A stretch of DNA of 64,000 nt from Effusibacillus dendaii (GCF_015097055.1 NZ_AP023366.1:3375001-3439000), one strand, 5' to 3'; shown: positions 7,104-16,052, counted from the first letter of the stretch. Translations and numbers: made by a program. The notes: a model not told the origin generated them from the letters alone.

Positions 7104-8249
7104 GTGTCCAGGGTGAAGGAACAATTTTGTGTTTTCTTGGAGAACAATCTTGAAGTTTTTTTAAGTAAATGGAACGAAATTGTTGTCATCTCAGAAAGTG
7201 ATATGTATAAGGACAAAGTCTATGAAAATGGACGTTCCATGGTTTATCTGGTCCTTTCTTACATACGCGGTGAAATGTCGGAGCAGCAAATTGAGAAACT
7301 GGCTGATCAGGTTGCTTTGGAACTACTGCAGGCAAATGTAAATATCGGAGAGTTCGTCTATAACGTCAATTTGGGACGAAGTGAACTGTTAAGGCACCTG
7401 TCCGAAATCGAAGCGAGTATCGAAGATTTGCAGCCGATCATTGTCAAAATTAATAAGTGCTTTGATCTGTTCTTGTTTTTTGCTATACGCAAATATACGG
7501 AATTGAAAAACAAAGAGCTGGAAGAAAAAAATCTGTTTATCAACCAGACCCATAAAGACCGATTGACGATACTTGGGCAAATGTCTGCCAGTTTTGTACA
7601 TGAATTTCGGAATCCGTTAACGGCTGTGATGGGATTTACCAAACTGTTGAAGGAAAAATACCCGGAACTTGAATACATAGACATTATCGCAAACGAGTTG
7701 GAGCAGCTTAACTATCGAATCACACAGTTTTTGCTGGTTTCAAAAAAAGAAGTGGTAACCAAGTCAAAAGAAAAGTTTTCGATTCAAGACTTAATCCAAG
7801 AGATTCTTGATTTTATCTACCCAAGCATTGTCAATGGTCAGGTTCATGTTCATGCTGACATCGATCCGGCTCTCTGGTTATATGGATACCGGGATGAAAT
7901 TCGGCAGGTCATCATTAATATTATTTTAAATTCGATTGACGCGTTAGAAAATCGGCGAGGAAACAGAAAGTTATCAGTCTGCTGCAAGGTGTCCAACGGA
8001 CAGCTGCAAATGTGCATCTCCAATAACGGACCCGCTATCCCCGCTCGTTTAAAGCAAGCGATATTTGAACCTTTTGTAACCACGAAGGAACTAGGGACAG
8101 GAATCGGTTTGTATGTTTGCAAACAAATTATTGAGAAGCACGGTGGTTGGATTCATTGTGACTCAAGCGAAGACATTACGACTTTCTCGATTGTTTTTGA
8201 CAATCATGATTCGACTATCGAGGCAGAGTCCCCTGTACAAGTGGTATAG
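7104..8249 (+). CDS. Soluble sensor histidine kinase (sporulation-kinase-like)
   Basis: About 381 residues with no membrane span. The N-terminal 130 residues are helical and resemble the RsbRD/kinase N-terminal sensory domain. The HisKA dimerisation helix carries the phospho-acceptor His in SASFVHEFRNPLTAVMGF. The ATPase domain shows the N box (IINIILNSIDAL), NNGPAIP and GTGIGLYVCKQIIEKHGG. No response regulator gene is adjacent, as is typical of orphan kinases feeding the Spo0F/Spo0A relay; that role is inferred. I prefer the GTG at 7104 (GGGGTGGG upstream) over the GTG at 7095. It is followed by a terminator. Confidence 0.85.
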   Translation: MSRVKEQFCVFLENNLEVFLSKWNEIVVISESDMYKDKVYENGRSMVYLVLSYIRGEMSEQQIEKLADQVALELLQANVNIGEFVYNVNLGRSELLRHLSEIEASIEDLQPIIVKINKCFDLFLFFAIRKYTELKNKELEEKNLFINQTHKDRLTILGQMSASFVHEFRNPLTAVMGFTKLLKEKYPELEYIDIIANELEQLNYRITQFLLVSKKEVVTKSKEKFSIQDLIQEILDFIYPSIVNGQVHVHADIDPALWLYGYRDEIRQVIINIILNSIDALENRRGNRKLSVCCKVSNGQLQMCISNNGPAIPARLKQAIFEPFVTTKELGTGIGLYVCKQIIEKHGGWIHCDSSEDITTFSIVFDNHDSTIEAESPVQVV

Positions 8250-8257
8250 ATCGTCTA

Positions 8258-8288
8258 ACCCGCTGTTGCCCATATGGCGGGTTTTTTT
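8258..8288 (+). terminator. Intrinsic terminator of the kinase gene
   Basis: ACCCGC and GCGGGT with a 13-nt loop followed by seven T. Directly abuts repeat copy 1. Confidence 0.8.
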
Positions 8289-8413
8289 AACAGCTTAGAA
8301 AGTATAAAAATGTGATATTCCATCACCATTTTTATACTTTCGGCTGTCGAAAAAGGCTTCCTCTATTAGACGCTGTTTTTTCTTGAATATGCTTCGGTAG
8401 AAGCCTTTTTTAT
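8289..8413. repeat. 125-bp hairpin-rich repeat, copy 1
   Basis: Nearly identical to 15912-16037. The first half folds into a long hairpin: GAAAGTATAAAAATG pairs with CATTTTTATACTTTC, extended inside by TGAT/ATCA and outside by ACAGC/GCTGT. The second half has AAAAGGCTTC and GAAGCCTTTT around a variable loop. It lies in the intergenic space between the kinase terminator and the LLM oxidoreductase gene. It could be a MITE-like element or a structured RNA/terminator. Confidence 0.75.
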
Positions 8414-8497
8414 GCAGACATAGAGGATGGGGTACGCTCATACAATATTGTTATGATAATTCTGAATAGTCAGATCGTGACTAAAGGAGGAATACAT

Positions 8498-9574
8498 GTG
8501 CTTGAACTCGGCTTGTTTTTAATGCCGTCCCATCCGCCGGAAAGAAGTTTGTATGAGGGTACCGAGTGGGATTTGCAAGTGATCCGATGGGCAGATGAAC
8601 TCGGATATAAGGAAGCATGGATCGGGGAGCATTTTACCTCACCGTGGGAGCCGATACCGGCGCCCGATCTGCTGATCGCGCAGGCGATTAAACAAACGAA
8701 ACAGATCAAGCTGGCACCTGGTGCACATTTGCTGCCTTATCACAATCCGGTTGAATTGGCTCACCGTGTTGCTTACTTGGATCACTTGGCGCAGGGGCGT
8801 TTGATGCTTGGAATTGGATCAGGCGGATTGCCAAGCGATTGGCAACTGTATGATGTAGACGGCATGAACGGGGAAAACCGCCGGATGACCGCTGAAGCGC
8901 TCGATATTATGTTGAAAGTATGGACAGAACAGGCGCCTTTTGAATATCGGGGCAACTATTGGAAATTTAACATGATTGAACCAATGTTTGATCTTTTAAA
9001 ACATCATATTTTCCCTTATCAAAAACCGTATCCGCCAATCGGCATCGCAGGACTTAGCCCAGGATCGGAAACACTTAAGATGGCAGGTGAGAGAGGATTT
9101 ATTCCAATGAGTCTTGGCGGAAATGACGATTATATTGCGAGCCATTGGATCGCCGTTCTGGAAGGGGCTGCGAGAAGCGGCTTGACACCGGAGCGGACAG
9201 AATGGAGAATCACGCGCGATGTGTTTGTGGCAGAAACGGACGAAGAAGCAATCCGTTACTCGGTGGGAGCGGATATGGGACGCCAGCATCGTGAATATTG
9301 GCTGCCGCTGTTTGCCAATCTGGGCGCGATATCGGTGTTCAAACATGACCCTAACGTCCCCGATGAAGAGGTAACAGCCGAATATATGGCGGAAACCAGT
9401 TGGCTTGTCGGTTCGCCTGAAACGGTGGCCAAAAAGCTGCAAACGTTGTATGACAAAACGGGAGGATTTGGCACTCTGTTGGTGACCGGTTACGATTACT
9501 GCGAAAATCCGGAAGCTTGGCAGAAATCTCTGCGGCTTTTAAAAGAAGAAGTGGTGCCGCGCCTGCGAACTTGA
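8498..9574 (+). CDS. LLM-class flavin-dependent oxidoreductase (luciferase-like)
   Basis: 358 residues from a GTG at 8498, preceded at 7 nt by AAAGGAGG; a longer in-frame extension has no ribosome site. The bacterial luciferase-like TIM barrel is evident: MLELGLFLMPSHPPER, AWIGEHFTSPWEPIPAPDLL, LAPGAHLLPYHNPVELAHR and LMLGIGSGG. Members are two-component FMNH2-dependent monooxygenases or F420 enzymes; F420 use is unlikely in Bacilli, so reduced flavin supplied by a partner reductase is expected. The gene is monocistronic, between a repeat element and a terminator shared with namA. The substrate is unknown. Confidence 0.85.
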   Translation: MLELGLFLMPSHPPERSLYEGTEWDLQVIRWADELGYKEAWIGEHFTSPWEPIPAPDLLIAQAIKQTKQIKLAPGAHLLPYHNPVELAHRVAYLDHLAQGRLMLGIGSGGLPSDWQLYDVDGMNGENRRMTAEALDIMLKVWTEQAPFEYRGNYWKFNMIEPMFDLLKHHIFPYQKPYPPIGIAGLSPGSETLKMAGERGFIPMSLGGNDDYIASHWIAVLEGAARSGLTPERTEWRITRDVFVAETDEEAIRYSVGADMGRQHREYWLPLFANLGAISVFKHDPNVPDEEVTAEYMAETSWLVGSPETVAKKLQTLYDKTGGFGTLLVTGYDYCENPEAWQKSLRLLKEEVVPRLRT

Positions 9575-9583
9575 ACGTATATG

Positions 9584-9610
9584 CGAAAGACCCGCTCTGC
9601 GGGTCTTTCG
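9584..9610. terminator. Bidirectional terminator between LLM gene and namA
   Basis: A 12-bp perfect stem, CGAAAGACCCGC with GCGGGTCTTTCG and a 3-nt loop, lies between two convergent genes. Confidence 0.75.
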
Positions 9611-9628
9611 TGCTTCTGTGCCAGACAG

Positions 9629-10651
9629 TTAAAAAGCCCTTGCATACTGTTTGGTTACTTCCGGCTTGCAGTTCAACGTTTGAGCGGCGTGATGCGCCCA
9701 GTACGGATCACGCAACATGCCGCGTCCGACGGCAATTAAGTCCGCATCCTGATTGCCGATTGTCGATTCTGCCAATGCGGGATCTTCCAATTTGCCGACA
9801 GCAATCACCGGAACGCCCAGTGCTTGTTTGATAGCACGGGCAAAAGGAACTTGATAGCCAGGGTTGGCCCCTGGTCGGCCGCCGGAACCGATAGGGCCCT
9901 CACCGCCTGACGTAATATGGAACATGTCAACGCCTGCCGCTTTAAACCGCTTGCAGAATTCGATGCTGTAATCCAATCCGTAACCGCCTTCTACGTATTC
10001 TATGGCAGATATTCGCATAATCAGCGGCATATTGGCAGGCATTTCGCTTTTTGCCGCTTGAATCACTTCTTCCCCGAATTTGAGCAGGTCTTTCCCGTAT
10101 TCATCGTTTCGTTTGTTGGTTAATGGGGAAAGAAACTGTTGAACCAAATAGCCGTGCGCACCATGCAGTTCAATCGTGTCAACTCCTGCTTGCAAAGCGC
10201 GTTTAACAGCTTTCCGAAACTTCTCAACTGTCCCTTTCACCTCGTCAGTCGTTAATTCCCGGGGTGTTTTGGAGTTTTCATCAAACGGAACCGCGGATGG
10301 AGCAACAGGCACCGCTGCGTCAGTAGCTTTGCGCCCCGCATGACCGATTTGAATTCCCATCTTTGCACCATATTGATGGCAGGATTCGATGATTCGTGCG
10401 AACGCAGGTATATGATCGTCAGACCAGATTCCCAAATCAAAATCAGTAATTCGGCCGTCCGGTTCTACATCGGTCATTTCCATGATGATGAGACTCGCTC
10501 CACCGATCGCTCTGCTTGTATAATGGACAAAATGCCAATCGTTTGGAGCTCCGTCTTTTGCCTCTACTGAATATTGGCACATTGGCGGCATCACAATCCG
10601 ATTTTTCAATTCCAAACTTTTTAGTTGAAAGGGAGTAAATAAAGTGGTCAT
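9629..10651 (-). CDS. namA: NADPH dehydrogenase NamA (YqjM-type old yellow enzyme)
   Basis: 340 residues from the ATG at 10651 (AGGAG 8-9 nt upstream). FMN-binding TIM barrel with the short bacterial YqjM signature: start TTLFTPFQLKSLELKNRIVM, then PPMCQYS with the Cys that tunes the flavin, IELHGAHGYLVQQFLSP with the His pair that binds the substrate carbonyl, and ITSGGEGP and VGRGMLRDP. It reduces activated C=C bonds of enones and nitro compounds with NADPH, acting in detoxification. B. subtilis YqjM is about the same length. A dyad upstream may be its operator. Confidence 0.92.
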   Translation of the reverse strand: MTTLFTPFQLKSLELKNRIVMPPMCQYSVEAKDGAPNDWHFVHYTSRAIGGASLIIMEMTDVEPDGRITDFDLGIWSDDHIPAFARIIESCHQYGAKMGIQIGHAGRKATDAAVPVAPSAVPFDENSKTPRELTTDEVKGTVEKFRKAVKRALQAGVDTIELHGAHGYLVQQFLSPLTNKRNDEYGKDLLKFGEEVIQAAKSEMPANMPLIMRISAIEYVEGGYGLDYSIEFCKRFKAAGVDMFHITSGGEGPIGSGGRPGANPGYQVPFARAIKQALGVPVIAVGKLEDPALAESTIGNQDADLIAVGRGMLRDPYWAHHAAQTLNCKPEVTKQYARAF

Positions 10652-10691
10652 ATGCACGTCTCCTCGCTTCACGCTTAAATGAACATATACA

Positions 10692-10710
10692 GATACAATA
10701 TAGTTGTATC
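10692..10710. promoter_or_regulatory. Inverted repeat upstream of namA
   Basis: GATACAA-TATAG-TTGTATC is a perfect 7-bp dyad with a 5-bp AT spacer, 41 bp upstream of the namA start. The size and symmetry suit a MarR- or TetR-type dimer that would induce namA in response to electrophiles. The regulator is not in the window. Confidence 0.5.
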
Positions 10711-10848
10711 ATTTGCAGGCGTCATTTTCCAACAGAAACCTCTTTTTGTAAGATGGATTACGCTTTTAATCACACTGCCAAACTTTTCCGACCTTTCGGC
10801 GAAGTGTTACACTAATGATAGTTAACAAGAGGGGGAAGGAGTGGGGGC

Positions 10849-11589
10849 ATGTTAAGTCACATTCTGCGGAAAGCCAGTTCGGTGGTGGTGTTTACCGGGG
10901 CCGGTATGTCCACAGAAAGCGGATTGCAGGATTTTCGTTCTGCTGACCGGGGACTTTGGAATAATCGAAATCCGATGGAGTTGGCCAGTGTAGAGGCAAT
11001 GAATCGGAATCGAAGAGAATTTGTACGTTTTTATCAGTGGCGAATTCGAGAAATGAGAAGCCACCAACCGAACGTAGGACATCACGTTCTTGCAAAATGG
11101 GAGAAGGAGGGTCTTGTCAAGGGTATTATAACACAGAACGTGGAGAACTATCATGAACTGGCTGGCAGTCGGCAGATTGCCAAATTGCACGGCAATCTGG
11201 GAACGTTATGCTGTGCAGAGTGCGGTCGTCAATATCCGGCCGAATATTATTTGTCATTTGACCCGGAAAAGGGGCAACTGCCAGATTGCGAACAGGCAGG
11301 CTGCGGTGGGTTTGTGCGACCGAATGTGGTGTTGTTTGGGGAAATGCTGTCATACGATGTGATTCAACTTGCAGATAAGTTGACGAATCAGGCAGACCTG
11401 TTTCTTGTTTTGGGGTCTTCGCTGCAGGTGTATCCGGCTAATGAATACCCGATGAAAGCGAGAGAACAGGGAGTCACCCTGGTGATCGTGAATCGTGATC
11501 CAACACCGTTTGATCGGTATGCCGACCTGGTCCTGCATGAATCGATCGGTGAAGTATTATCGAAAGTTGATCAGGAATTGTATGGGTGA
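10849..11589 (+). CDS. Sir2 family NAD-dependent protein deacylase
   Basis: 246 residues with the Rossmann NAD site VVFTGAGMSTESGLQDFRS at the N-terminus, the catalytic His in IAKLHGN, and two zinc-binding pairs (CCAEC and CEQAGC). FVRPNVVLFGEML and LGSSLQVYPANEYP complete the fold. It removes acyl groups from lysines, consuming NAD+. The usual TQN(I/V)D motif reads TQNVENYHE, so Glu replaces the conserved Asp. It is preceded by GGGGGAAGGAG and followed by a hairpin; no operon partner. Confidence 0.9.
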   Translation: MLSHILRKASSVVVFTGAGMSTESGLQDFRSADRGLWNNRNPMELASVEAMNRNRREFVRFYQWRIREMRSHQPNVGHHVLAKWEKEGLVKGIITQNVENYHELAGSRQIAKLHGNLGTLCCAECGRQYPAEYYLSFDPEKGQLPDCEQAGCGGFVRPNVVLFGEMLSYDVIQLADKLTNQADLFLVLGSSLQVYPANEYPMKAREQGVTLVIVNRDPTPFDRYADLVLHESIGEVLSKVDQELYG

Positions 11590-11601
11590 AAAATTGGAAA
11601 A

Positions 11602-11630
11602 GCCCCTCGTTACGTTGAGGGGCAATTTAT
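11602..11630. terminator. Terminator between sirtuin and acyl-CoA dehydrogenase genes
   Basis: GCCCCTC and GAGGGGC with an 8-nt loop, followed by an AT-rich tail, between two convergent genes. Confidence 0.65.
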
Positions 11631-11638
11631 TTGTCGGT

Positions 11639-12805
11639 TTAGAGACCTTCACCGACTTTGACGTGACCTTTAAGTAGATTCCGGGAGATAATCAGCCGCT
11701 GAATCTCATCTGTTCCGTCGTAAATTCTCCACAGGCGCGCTTCACGGTACCAGCGCTCGATCGGCAGTTCTTTCGTATAGCCCATACCGCCGTGAATTTG
11801 CAATACACGGTCTACTACATTATTTCCCATATTTGCTCCGTACAGTTTTGCCATCGATGCCTGATGGCGGTTGTCCAGGCCCTGGTCCAACATCCAAGCC
11901 GCGTTAAACACAAGCCACTTGGCAGCTTCAATTTCAACCGCCGAATCGGCAATCATCCACTGAATGGCTTGCCTTTCGGCAATCGGTTGGCCGAACGTAA
12001 CCCGTTGATTCGCATAATCGATCGCCATTTGCAGCAGTCGTTCAGCAGCCCCGATGGCTCTTGCGCCGACGAGCCAACGGTTAAATCCGATCCATTCCAA
12101 TCCGAGGCTGTATCCTTTGTGCAGTTCACCGAGAATGTTTTCTTCCGGCACCCGCACATTTTCAAAAATCAGCGATGCCGGTCCCCATTCCCCCATGGTA
12201 TGAATATACTCGGATCGCCAGCCCATATCACGGTCAACCAAGAAACAGGTAACGCCGCCGTGGCCTTGTTTTTCTTTGTCGGTTACGGCGAATACCATAG
12301 CGAAGTCAGCTTCGTTCCCGTTTGTGATAAAGATTTTTTCACCATTCAGCACCCAATGATCCCCGTCTTTTTCAGCCTTCATGCTGATTCGTCGGGTATC
12401 GGAACCAGCTCCGGGTTCGGTCAAAGCAAAACAGGAAATTCGTTCCCCGTTAATGGTCGGAATCAGGTAACGTTTCTTTTGCTCTTCATTGCAGTAATAA
12501 AGAATGTTATCGGCAAATCCGCCAAACCGGAATGGTACAAATGTGCGTGAAACTTCCATCGAAACAATCGCTTGCATCATCTGGCCCAAGTTAGCGCCGC
12601 CGTATTCTTCCGGTGTATTGATTCCCCAGAAACCTATTTTTCTTGCTTTTTCCTGTAATTCATTGATTTTCTCCCGAGAAATTCCAGGACGCCCTTCCCG
12701 TTCATTGCGCAGCACTTCTGTTTCCAAGGGCATTAGTTCTTTTTCAACAAATTTGCGGATTGTCTGCTGGACCATTCGTTGCTCGTCAGTTAGTCGAAAA
12801 TGCAT
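11639..12805 (-). CDS. Acyl-CoA dehydrogenase
   Basis: 388 residues with the full acyl-CoA dehydrogenase architecture: N-terminal helices, the FAD/substrate strand CFALTEPGAGSD, VLNGEKIFITNG, and C-terminal RQAIQWMIADSAVEIEAA and QIHGGMGYTKELPIERWYR. It inserts a 2,3 double bond into an acyl-CoA and passes electrons to ETF. At the place of the catalytic Glu in the IYEGT motif this protein has IYDGTDEIQ, an Asp variant seen in some branches. It is monocistronic, facing away from the GntR / CoA-transferase / lyase operon, which could supply or use acyl-CoA intermediates. Chain length is not predictable. Confidence 0.9.
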   Translation of the reverse strand: MHFRLTDEQRMVQQTIRKFVEKELMPLETEVLRNEREGRPGISREKINELQEKARKIGFWGINTPEEYGGANLGQMMQAIVSMEVSRTFVPFRFGGFADNILYYCNEEQKKRYLIPTINGERISCFALTEPGAGSDTRRISMKAEKDGDHWVLNGEKIFITNGNEADFAMVFAVTDKEKQGHGGVTCFLVDRDMGWRSEYIHTMGEWGPASLIFENVRVPEENILGELHKGYSLGLEWIGFNRWLVGARAIGAAERLLQMAIDYANQRVTFGQPIAERQAIQWMIADSAVEIEAAKWLVFNAAWMLDQGLDNRHQASMAKLYGANMGNNVVDRVLQIHGGMGYTKELPIERWYREARLWRIYDGTDEIQRLIISRNLLKGHVKVGEGL

Positions 12806-12977
12806 TGCTTAATTCCCCCTAATCCAAAGTAAGCGTAAAAGCCTGCTAATACTGATAGTTTAACATACATGAATAGGTATTCAACGCATAAATTTTCAAT
12901 CTTTTTTATTGACTGACTTTTTGGCGAGTTTTTAGGAGCTTTCGGATTGACGGATTTTGTGCAGAGGAGTAAAATTG

Positions 12978-13001
12978 CAGTAGACTGTCGACTGTATACT
13001 G
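12978..13001. promoter_or_regulatory. 24-bp imperfect palindrome, likely GntR operator
   Basis: The 24 bp match their own reverse complement at 20 positions, centred on GTCGAC with a GTATAC on the right arm. The dyad ends right at the ribosome site of the GntR gene, where bound protein would block transcription or initiation. GTNNAC cores are typical of GntR operators. Confidence 0.5.
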
Positions 13002-13015
13002 AAAGGGGTGATTCG

Positions 13016-13753
13016 ATGAAAGCGATTATGAGAGAAAACCCTTTATATGAACAAATTTATGAAAATTTGCGAACCGCCATTTTTTCTGGTGAAATTCGCT
13101 CTGGTGAACGATTGGTTGACAGTCGGGTTGCGGAAAAACTGCAGGTGAGTCGAAGCCCGGTGCGGGAAGCGTTCCGCAAACTGGAACAGGATGGGCTTTT
13201 AGAGAATCGCGACGGTATTATGTACGTGTACGAGCCTTCCTTGCAAGATATAGTGGAACTTTACCAGGTCAGAGCAGGTTTGGAATCAGTCGCTGCTTAT
13301 TGGGCGGCGCAGAATTTGACAGATCAGCAGCTTGACGATTTAAAGCGGTCTCTGGAAGATGTGAAAAAGGCGCTGGCTGCCAATCGCCCGGATGATATTA
13401 TCCGACTGAACACCTATTTTCACGAGACAATTCTGACGGCGAGCGGAAATCTTCGTTTGCAAAAGATGATGAGTCATATTCGGTCGCTTGTTTTTTTGTT
13501 TCGCAGCACGTTGTTTACCAAATATCAACGCGGCGGAGATTTTTTGCCGGAGCATGAGGCTGTTTTGCAAGCGTTGGTGGATCGTAATGAAAAGCTGGCA
13601 GCGGAAGAAATGGAGTCTCACATTTTGAAAGATCTTGCCCATTTCAAAACCGTGTTCTTGCACGATCAGCCAGCTGGGCAAAGGTCTTCTCCATCAGATA
13701 TGGCTGAACAAAAAGCAAAAACGGTAGAACAAAAAAGTAAACGCAGGTTGTAA
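13016..13753 (+). CDS. FCD-type GntR family regulator of the CoA-transferase operon
   Basis: 245 residues from ATG 13016 (AAAGGGGTG 5 nt upstream); the longer frame has no site. Winged helix: NPLYEQIYENLRTAIFSGEI, then RLVDSRVAEKLQVSRSPVRE, followed by the FCD domain with LYQVRAGLESVAAYWAA and the metal/ligand histidines (TYFHETILTASGN). It is the first gene of a three-gene operon, 20 nt before the class III CoA-transferase. It probably represses the operon until an organic acid or its CoA ester is present. Confidence 0.88.
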   Translation: MKAIMRENPLYEQIYENLRTAIFSGEIRSGERLVDSRVAEKLQVSRSPVREAFRKLEQDGLLENRDGIMYVYEPSLQDIVELYQVRAGLESVAAYWAAQNLTDQQLDDLKRSLEDVKKALAANRPDDIIRLNTYFHETILTASGNLRLQKMMSHIRSLVFLFRSTLFTKYQRGGDFLPEHEAVLQALVDRNEKLAAEEMESHILKDLAHFKTVFLHDQPAGQRSSPSDMAEQKAKTVEQKSKRRL

Positions 13754-13773
13754 AATCAGAAGGAGGGTCCGAA

Positions 13774-14973
13774 TTGAAAGAGAAACCATTAAAAGGGTTG
13801 AAAGTCCTGGAAATGGGACAGTTGATCGCAGGGCCGTTTGCCACCCGACTGTTTGCCGAATTTGGGGCGGAGGTTATCAAGATTGAAGGTCCGGGTGAAG
13901 GCGACCCGATTCGAACATGGCGGATTGTTGAAAACGGCACCAGCTTGTGGTGGTATGTACAGTCTCGAAACAAGAAATCGATTGCTGTCGATCTGAAGCA
14001 ACCGGAAGGGCAGGAAATTGTCCGTCGCTTGGCTCAGGAAGTAGATATTATCGTGGAAAATTTTCGGCCTGGCACATTGGAGAAATGGGGGATTGGCTAT
14101 GAACAGCTGAAACAGATCAATCCTCGCCTGATTATGGTTCGTATATCCGGATATGGACAGGATGGACCCTATCGGGATAAGCCGGGATTTGGCTCGATTG
14201 CGGAAGCGATGGGCGGATTGCGGTATTTGACCGGTTACCCGGACCGGCCTCCGACGCGTGTGGGCATCAGCATCGGGGATTCAATCGCTTCCATGTATGC
14301 GGTAATGGGGGCGTTAATGGCTGTTTACCATCGTGATGTGAAGGGGACTGGCCAAGGGCAGTATGTGGATGTGGCACTTTACGAAGCGGTCTTCAGTTTC
14401 ATGGAAAGTTTGTTGCCTGAATATGATCGTGCGGGAATTATTCGGGAACGGACGGGCAGCACTTTGCCTGGTATCACGCCATCGAATACATATGTTTGTA
14501 AAGATGGCAAGTATGTGGTGATCGGAGCGAACGGAGACGGTATTTTCAAGCGTCTGATGGCTGCCATCGGGTATCCTGAATATGCGGAAGATCCCCGTTT
14601 TCAGAACAATGCGGGACGTTCCGAACATGCCGATTTTTTGGATTCCATTATTGAAGGATGGACGAAAACAAAAACAATCGATGAAGCGTTGAAAGTGCTG
14701 GATGAAGCGAGGGTTCCTGCCGGATCGATCTATTCGATTGCCGATATTGCGGCCGATCCGCATTTTCAAGCGCGCGGGATGATTCGGGAAGTAGAAGTAA
14801 ACGGGATAGGCAAGTTGAAAGTGCCAGGCATTGTTCCGAAATTGAGTGAAACGCCGGGCGATATCGATTGGGTAGGGCCTGAACTGGGACAGCATACAGA
14901 GGAAGTCTTGCAAAAGATGCTTCATTATTCGGATACTGAGCTGCAGAACTTGAAAAACAAGGGGGTTATTTAA
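13774..14973 (+). CDS. Class III (CaiB/BaiF) CoA-transferase
   Basis: 399 residues with a TTG start behind AAGGAGGG. Family signatures include LKVLEMGQLIAGPFATRLFA, EVIKIEGPGEGDPIR, NKKSIAVDLKQPEG, IIVENFRPGTLEKWGIGY and the GFGSIAEAMGG segment. The catalytic Asp of this family is expected near residue 165-175, and VGISIGDSIASMYA fits. It transfers CoA between carboxylic acids through an aspartyl-CoA adduct. The stop codon abuts the start of the HMG-CoA lyase gene, so the two proteins are translationally coupled, and the product of the transferase is likely the substrate of the lyase. Confidence 0.9.
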   Translation: MKEKPLKGLKVLEMGQLIAGPFATRLFAEFGAEVIKIEGPGEGDPIRTWRIVENGTSLWWYVQSRNKKSIAVDLKQPEGQEIVRRLAQEVDIIVENFRPGTLEKWGIGYEQLKQINPRLIMVRISGYGQDGPYRDKPGFGSIAEAMGGLRYLTGYPDRPPTRVGISIGDSIASMYAVMGALMAVYHRDVKGTGQGQYVDVALYEAVFSFMESLLPEYDRAGIIRERTGSTLPGITPSNTYVCKDGKYVVIGANGDGIFKRLMAAIGYPEYAEDPRFQNNAGRSEHADFLDSIIEGWTKTKTIDEALKVLDEARVPAGSIYSIADIAADPHFQARGMIREVEVNGIGKLKVPGIVPKLSETPGDIDWVGPELGQHTEEVLQKMLHYSDTELQNLKNKGVI

Positions 14974-15888
14974 ATGAACCAATGGCCAAAATCGATTGAA
15001 ATTGTGGAAGTAGGGCCTCGCGACGGGTTGCAAAATGAGCAGGATCTTATTTCAACGCCGGATAAAATCAGGTTGATCCAAAAATTGGCCGAATCAGGCG
15101 TGAAACGGATTGAAGTTACGTCGTTCGTTTCTCCCAAGTGGGTGCCGCAAATGGCGGATGCGGCGGAGGTACTGGCAGGAATCCAACTGCCGGACGATGT
15201 TCAGCAAATCGCATTGATTCCGAACGAAAAGGGATATGAGCGGGCAAAGGAATGCGGCGTCAACGCGATTGCGCTGGTGGTTGGCGCAAGCAGTACGTTT
15301 AACCAGAAAAACATCAATATGACGACGGAAGAATCTATGCAACGGCTTCGCCCGCTTGTGGAACAGGCGAAACAAGATGGAATGTTCGTTCGTGCGTATG
15401 TGGCGACTACGTTCGGATGCCCATATGAAAATGAGGTGCCTCTTTCAAAAGTTCTGACGATGGTGGAACAGTTCCTGGCGATGGGGGCGGATGAAATTGA
15501 CCTGGCTGATACGATCGGCATCGCCAATCCGAAACAGGTGTTTGAAGTGTTTACAAAAGCGAAAGCGGAATTCCCGCAAGCGAGCTTTACGGCCCATTTT
15601 CACGATACACGGGGAATGGCTCTCGCCAACACGCTGGCTGCCATGCAGGCGGGGGTTACGTCATTTGATACCGCAATCGGCGGTTTGGGCGGTTGTCCGT
15701 TTGCGAAGGGAGCTGCCGGTAACGGTTCAACGGAAGACTTAGTGTATATGCTGGAATCAATGGGGATTTCGACCGGTTTGCAAATCGGTAAACTGTATGA
15801 AGCAGTTGACATCCTGCTCCCGCTCACCAAGCGCCAGTTGATGGGGCACCTGTACAAGGTCCGCGACAATGGAGTGTGTGTAAGATAA
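14974..15888 (+). CDS. Hydroxymethylglutaryl-CoA lyase family protein
   Basis: 304 residues. The HMGL-like TIM barrel has VEVGPRDGLQNE at the N-terminus (metal Asp and catalytic Arg), SVFVSPKWVPQMAD-like strand 2, FTAHFHDTRGMALAN with the metal histidines, and the C-terminal loop GLGGCPFAKGAAGNGSTEDL with the catalytic Cys. It cleaves HMG-CoA to acetyl-CoA and acetoacetate in leucine-type degradation. Its ATG directly follows the CoA-transferase stop. With a CaiB-type transferase but no carboxylase or hydratase genes nearby, free hydroxymethylglutarate or a similar C6 diacid may be the starting substrate. Confidence 0.9.
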   Translation: MNQWPKSIEIVEVGPRDGLQNEQDLISTPDKIRLIQKLAESGVKRIEVTSFVSPKWVPQMADAAEVLAGIQLPDDVQQIALIPNEKGYERAKECGVNAIALVVGASSTFNQKNINMTTEESMQRLRPLVEQAKQDGMFVRAYVATTFGCPYENEVPLSKVLTMVEQFLAMGADEIDLADTIGIANPKQVFEVFTKAKAEFPQASFTAHFHDTRGMALANTLAAMQAGVTSFDTAIGGLGGCPFAKGAAGNGSTEDLVYMLESMGISTGLQIGKLYEAVDILLPLTKRQLMGHLYKVRDNGVCVR

Positions 15889-15911
15889 CGCTCAGGAAAA
15901 GGCGGTTTTTG

Positions 15912-16037
15912 AACAGCTTAGAAAGTATAGAAATGTGATATTCCATCACCATTTTTATACTTTCGGCTGTCGAAAAAGGGTTCCTTTAATAGGCGCCGCT
16001 TCATCGTTGAATATGCTTCGGTAGAAGCCTTTTTTAT
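15912..16037. repeat. 125-bp hairpin-rich repeat, copy 2
   Basis: Second copy of the element at 8289-8413, same orientation. The long 5' hairpin is almost unchanged (one A to G change that still permits G-U pairing). The loop of the second hairpin has drifted, and one stem base (GGCTTC to GGGTTC) is no longer paired. It fills the gap between the lyase stop and the MFS transporter ribosome site. Confidence 0.75.
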
Positions 16038-16052
16038 TGGGAGAGCGATAGA

